Shown piece by piece: positions 6,085 through 8,978 of a stretch of DNA of 8,978 nucleotides. Made by a program: the position numbers and the translations under genes. Origin of the DNA: Bacillota bacterium (GTDB lineage: Bacteria > Bacillota_I > Bacilli_A > Acholeplasmatales > Acholeplasmataceae); NCBI GenBank assembly GCA_030830185.1, contig JAURNN010000065.1:1-8978 (forward strand), written 5' to 3'. Positions within the stretch are counted from its first letter, which is position 1, and every line of letters begins with the position of its first letter. The notes under the pieces were generated by a model. It searched no databases and was not told where the DNA came from. It was given only the letters and a program-made list of their open reading frames with translations.

Positions 6085-7309
6085 TACACTTATTATCATC
6101 CTAGTCATTTTAATCATCCTATCAGGTCTATTTTCAGCAACAGAAACTGCTTTTTCTTCTCTGAATCCAATTAAATTAAAGTATTTAATTGAAAAAGGTA
6201 ATAGAAAAGCGAAACGTACACTCGCATTATATGACAAGTTTGAAAAGTTACTCATTGTCATTCTTGTCGGTAATAATATTGTGAATATATTATCTGCCTC
6301 ACTGGCAACCATTGTATTTGTTGATCTTTTGGGACAAGATTTAGGTGTGACCTTGTCTACAGTTGTACTTACGACAATCGTCTTAATTTTTGGTGAAATC
6401 ACTCCGAAAAGCATTGCGAAACAACTACCTGAAACTTTTGCCATGGCAATTACACCATTTATTACAATGATTGGATATGTCATATCACCATTAGTATTGA
6501 TATTTGGCGTGATTCAAACAAGTATGAACCGACTGTTTAAATTTAAAAAACAAACCGTCACTGAAGATGAACTCCTCACCTATGTTTCTGAAGTTGAAAG
6601 ACAAGGTGGCATCAATGCAAATGAAAAAGAACTAATACAACGTGTGATTGATTTCGATGCTTTGAAAGTAACAGAGATATTAACGCCACGTGTGGATATC
6701 GAAGCAGTAGAAGTCACAGATGATCATGAAACAATCTTAGATTTATTTGAAACGACAGGTCATTCAAGACTTCCAGTGTATGAAAAAGATTTAGATCATA
6801 TTGTGGGTATTATTCACTATAAAGACTTTATGTATCATGTCATCAATGGTAAAAAAACATTAAAAACAATGATGAAAGATCCTATTTTCGTCACTGAATA
6901 TATGAAAATTGTTGATTTATTACATGTATTAAAGTCCAAAAAAGAACATTTAGCGATTGTAAAAGATGAACATGGTGGGACACAAGGTTTAGCATCACTA
7001 GAAGATATTATTGAAGAACTTGTCGGTGATATTTTTGATGAACATGATGAAGTTGAAAAAGATATTACGAAAGTTGATGAAGATCATTATATTGCTAAAG
7101 GATCTGCTGAATTAGAACAACTTTTAGATATTTTAGGATTTGAGTATGAAGACGCTCAAACACTTAATGGATTTATACTTGATCAGATGGGTAAGATTCC
7201 TTTTGTGAATGAAAGTATTGATTATGAAGGATTCAATTTTAAGGTTAAAAAAGCAACAAAGAAAAAAGTGATTGAAGTTGAAATAAAAAAAAGTGATGCA
7301 TCCAATTGA
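6077..7309 (+). CDS. CNNM/CorC-family Mg2+ transporter (DUF21-CBS-CorC)
   Basis: This is a 410-residue protein with all hallmarks of a CNNM/CorC-type transporter. DUF21 (about 1-150) carries S-G-L-F-S-A-T-E-T-A-F-S-S (16-28), L-V-G-N-N-I-V-N (63-70) and F-G-E-I-T-P-K-S-I-A (105-114), the motifs that supply the Ser, Asn and Glu ligands of the dehydrated Mg2+ site in CorC/CorB structures. A CBS pair follows (about 198-320; L-T-P-R-V-D-I at 202-208, D-E-H-G-G-T-Q-G from 297), then the CorC_HlyC domain (about 335-405). Such proteins dimerise through the CBS domains, bind ATP there, and are linked to Mg2+ export, probably Na+-coupled. The ATG overlaps the end of the upstream paralogue (ATGTATAA), so translation is probably coupled. 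It ends at TGA inside a strong terminator, direct evidence that TGA is a stop here. Confidence 0.94.
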   Translation: MYNTLIIILVILIILSGLFSATETAFSSLNPIKLKYLIEKGNRKAKRTLALYDKFEKLLIVILVGNNIVNILSASLATIVFVDLLGQDLGVTLSTVVLTTIVLIFGEITPKSIAKQLPETFAMAITPFITMIGYVISPLVLIFGVIQTSMNRLFKFKKQTVTEDELLTYVSEVERQGGINANEKELIQRVIDFDALKVTEILTPRVDIEAVEVTDDHETILDLFETTGHSRLPVYEKDLDHIVGIIHYKDFMYHVINGKKTLKTMMKDPIFVTEYMKIVDLLHVLKSKKEHLAIVKDEHGGTQGLASLEDIIEELVGDIFDEHDEVEKDITKVDEDHYIAKGSAELEQLLDILGFEYEDAQTLNGFILDQMGKIPFVNESIDYEGFNFKVKKATKKKVIEVEIKKSDASN

Positions 7310-7322
7310 TGCATCACTTTTT
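7286..7322. terminator. Strong, probably bidirectional terminator after the CNNM pair
   Basis: GTGATGCATC (7293-7302) pairs perfectly with GATGCATCAC (7308-7317) around the loop CAATT. The stem is extended by an A-run (7286-7292) opposite a T-run (7318-7322). Because A precedes and T follows the stem, it can work in both directions. The CNNM stop codon TGA (7307-7309) sits at the loop/stem junction, so the hairpin encodes the last residues of that protein. Confidence 0.93.
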
Positions 7323-7329
7323 AATTTAA

Positions 7330-7473
7330 TTAATTAACTGAACTACCTGCAAATTCAAAGAGTTCTTTAAGAACAGTGTAGTAGCCACCTGTTCTTATTG
7401 TTGCCCCGGCAAGTTCGTGGATGAGTGTTGTTCCATTTAATGAATTGTGTACTATATATTTAGTCTCACCAAA
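7330..7473 (-). pseudogene. Probable remnant: 3' end of a decayed gene, unrecognised product
   Basis: On the minus strand an open frame of 47 codons, bounded upstream by TGA (complement 7474-7476), ends at TAA (complement 7330-7332). The peptide starts F-G-E-T-K-Y-I-V-H-N-S-L-N and ends F-E-F-A-G-S-S-V-N. Its composition is protein-like, with a varied, non-repetitive residue mix, but there is no ATG, GTG or TTG in frame after the TGA and no ribosome binding site. An in-frame ATG (complement 7480-7482) lies two codons before the TGA. The stretch 7381-7430 is about 52% G+C, well above its surroundings. The frame points at the bidirectional terminator at 7286-7322, where a converging gene would end. 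I read it as the tail of a lost, possibly acquired gene. I do not recognise the family; a chance open frame remains possible. Confidence 0.4.
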
Positions 7474-7594
7474 TCAAATCATTAAGCAATAATAATTTTC
7501 ATTTGTAAAAATAAAAACGCTTTCTCAATTAAACTTTAATGGCGACTTTAAAGCGAAAACAATGTTTTCATGATAAAATAATAATGGAGAAAAC
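7474..7594. other. AT-rich intergenic stretch upstream of lepA with inverted repeats
   Basis: No coding region is supported here. CGCTTT (7518-7523) is complementary to AAAGCG (7550-7555), and within that span CTTTAA (7534-7539) can pair with TTAAAG (7548-7553), so the two stems are alternatives. They lie just upstream of the lepA promoter and could be an operator-like or leader structure, or debris of the decayed gene next door. Confidence 0.35.
7571..7579 (+). promoter_or_regulatory. Possible extended -10 promoter for lepA
   Basis: TG (7571-7572) with TAAAAT (7574-7579) gives TGATAAAAT and no good -35. The expected start near 7586 would fall at the ribosome binding site GGAG (7586-7589), leaving an extremely short leader. 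Either translation relies on a minimal leader or the real promoter lies further upstream, with the 7518-7555 inverted repeats in the transcript. Confidence 0.35.
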
Positions 7595-8978
7595 ATGAAA
7601 CATAAAACGACGCATATAAGAAATTTTTCAATTATTGCACATATTGATCACGGTAAATCAACACTTGCTGACCGTTTATTACAAATGACAGATACAGTTC
7701 CTGAACGTGAAATGAAATCTCAACTTTTAGATTCTATGGATTTAGAGCGTGAACGTGGGATTACCATTAAACTGAATGCAGTAGAGTTACTCTATAAAGC
7801 AAAAGATGGTCAAGATTACGTCTTTCATCTCATCGATACACCTGGCCATGTTGATTTTACATATGAAGTGTCTCGTTCACTTGCGGCTTGTGAAGGCGCA
7901 ATTTTAGTCGTTGATGCAGCTCAAGGTATTGAAGCTCAAACACTTGCAAATGTGTATTTAGCCCTTGATCATGATTTAGATATTATTCCTGTGATTAATA
8001 AAATTGACTTACCGAGTGCAGATCCAGAGCGTGTTAAAAAAGAAATTGAAGATGTCATTGGTATACCAGCTCAAGATGCGCTACTTGTATCAGCGAAAGA
8101 TGGGATTGGCATTGATTTACTTCTTGAACGAATTGTAACTGATATTCGTCCCCCAGAAGGTATTGAAGATGAACCACTACGTGCACTTGTATTTGATTCT
8201 TTTTTTGATCAATATAAAGGTGTCATTCCATCAATTAGAGTTAAAAATGGAAGCTTAAAAAAAGGTGATGTCATACAAATGATGGCATCTAAAGCAAGTT
8301 ATGAAGTCTTAGAAGTTGGTGTGAACACACCTAAACCAGTCAAAAGAGACATGCTTGGTCCAGGTGATGTAGGTTATGCTGTAGCTTCGATTAAAGATAT
8401 TCATCATGTACGTGTTGGCGATACCATGACGCATTTACATCGTCCTGCTGAAAAAGCATTACCCGGATATCGTACCCTTAATTCGGTTGTGTTTTGTGGA
8501 ATATATCCACTAGATGCATCTGAATATACGGATTTACGTGATGCATTAGATAAACTTAAACTCAATGATGCTTCATTGATGTATGAAGCAGAAGCTTCAC
8601 AAGCTCTTGGGTTTGGATTTAGAACCGGGTTTTTAGGCTTATTACATATGGAGATCATTGTAGAACGTATTCAACGAGAATTTGATATCGGTTTAATTGC
8701 GACAGCACCTTCAGTTGTTTACCGCGTTTATTTAACAGATGGCTCGATGATTGAAGTGGATAACCCTACAAAATTACCAAAGCCTCAGGATATCGATCAC
8801 ATGGAAGAACCAATGATTAAAGCGACCATCATGTCACCAAAAGAATATGTTGGTGCGGTCATGGATGTGTGTCAGAAAAAACGTGGTCAATTTGAAACCA
8901 TGACCTATATCGATGCAAATCGAGTTTCGATTATTTATAAGTTACCACTTGCTGAAATTGTTTATGATTTCTTTGACA
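7595..8978 (+). CDS. lepA: Elongation factor 4 (LepA), 5' three quarters (partial)
   Basis: The frame is open from ATG 7595 (GGAG five bases upstream) to the window end, giving 461 codons of a family usually near 600. LepA/EF4 is a ribosome-associated GTPase resembling EF-G, with a role in translation or 30S biogenesis. The GTPase domain shows the P-loop A-H-I-D-H-G-K-S-T (15-23), D-L-E-R-E-R-G-I-T switch I, D-T-P-G-H-V-D-F (81-88) with the catalytic His, and N-K-I-D (135-138). Family-specific segments follow: F-D-S-F-F-D-Q-Y-K-G-V, P-G-Y-R-T-L-N, Y-P-L-D-A-S-E-Y, L-K-L-N-D-A-S-L and A-L-G-F-G-F-R-T-G-F-L-G-L-L-H-M-E, then T-A-P-S-V-V-Y-R-V, distinguishing it from EF-G, TypA and tetracycline-protection proteins. 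The unseen C-terminus should hold the LepA-specific domain. No truncation or frameshift is visible. Confidence 0.97.
   Translation, partial: MKHKTTHIRNFSIIAHIDHGKSTLADRLLQMTDTVPEREMKSQLLDSMDLERERGITIKLNAVELLYKAKDGQDYVFHLIDTPGHVDFTYEVSRSLAACEGAILVVDAAQGIEAQTLANVYLALDHDLDIIPVINKIDLPSADPERVKKEIEDVIGIPAQDALLVSAKDGIGIDLLLERIVTDIRPPEGIEDEPLRALVFDSFFDQYKGVIPSIRVKNGSLKKGDVIQMMASKASYEVLEVGVNTPKPVKRDMLGPGDVGYAVASIKDIHHVRVGDTMTHLHRPAEKALPGYRTLNSVVFCGIYPLDASEYTDLRDALDKLKLNDASLMYEAEASQALGFGFRTGFLGLLHMEIIVERIQREFDIGLIATAPSVVYRVYLTDGSMIEVDNPTKLPKPQDIDHMEEPMIKATIMSPKEYVGAVMDVCQKKRGQFETMTYIDANRVSIIYKLPLAEIVYDFFD

Noticed and set aside
6058..6483. Minus-strand open frame of 141 codons
   Set aside because: It is antisense to the strongly conserved DUF21 motifs of the second CNNM protein and has no ribosome binding site or recognisable domain.
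8404..8658. Minus-strand open frame of 84 codons
   Set aside because: It is antisense to conserved LepA coding sequence; its low-complexity Ser-rich peptide is typical of a reverse-strand shadow.
1..8978. Insertion sequences, CRISPR arrays, tRNA genes or phage genes
   Set aside because: No transposase-like frame, no regularly spaced repeats, no tRNA-like sequence and no phage proteins were seen; apart from the possible gene remnant the window looks like core chromosome.

Overview
The window is a compact, AT-rich, mostly single-strand bacterial segment. It looks like a Mollicute-type Firmicute that keeps the standard genetic code: TGG encodes Trp, and a genuine reading frame ends at TGA (7307-7309). 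That combination fits Acholeplasma and relatives better than Mycoplasma or Spiroplasma. The class B RNase P RNA, the PII-like c-di-AMP receptor and the ribF / rpsO / pnp neighbourhood all agree with low-GC Gram-positive ancestry. The genus is an inference.

Layout. 1-232: 3' end of ribF (riboflavin kinase/FAD synthetase). 269-592: darA, a c-di-AMP receptor with its own extended -10 promoter. 701-970: rpsO (ribosomal protein S15), behind a structured leader and followed by a terminator that contains its stop codon. 1071-3215: pnp (polynucleotide phosphorylase). 3238-3573: rnpB (RNase P RNA), starting just behind pnp from its own extended -10 promoter and ending at a bidirectional terminator shared with the converging 3583-... 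exchanger gene. 3600-4583 (minus): a CaCA-family Na+/Ca2+ antiporter. 4584-4797: a divergent control region with a consensus promoter and a roughly 110-nt leader ending in a terminator-like element. 4798-6084 and 6077-7309: two overlapping genes for CNNM/CorC-type (DUF21-CBS-CorC) membrane proteins. 7286-7322: a strong terminator. 7330-7473 (minus): what looks like the tail of a decayed gene. 7595-8978: lepA (elongation factor 4), cut by the window end.

Functionally, the left half is translation, RNA turnover and RNA processing. The middle is a cation-transport locus: a Ca2+ exchanger diverging from a Mg2+-type CNNM/CorC pair. The upstream CNNM paralogue has lost the membrane motifs that carry the metal site, while the downstream one keeps them all. 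This suggests a regulatory or heterodimer partner translationally coupled to a working transporter. Together with the unexplained leader RNA, it is the most interesting part of the window. Most promoters here are extended -10 elements (TGnTATAAT) without a good -35, and terminators repeatedly overlap the 3' ends of genes, both signs of compaction.
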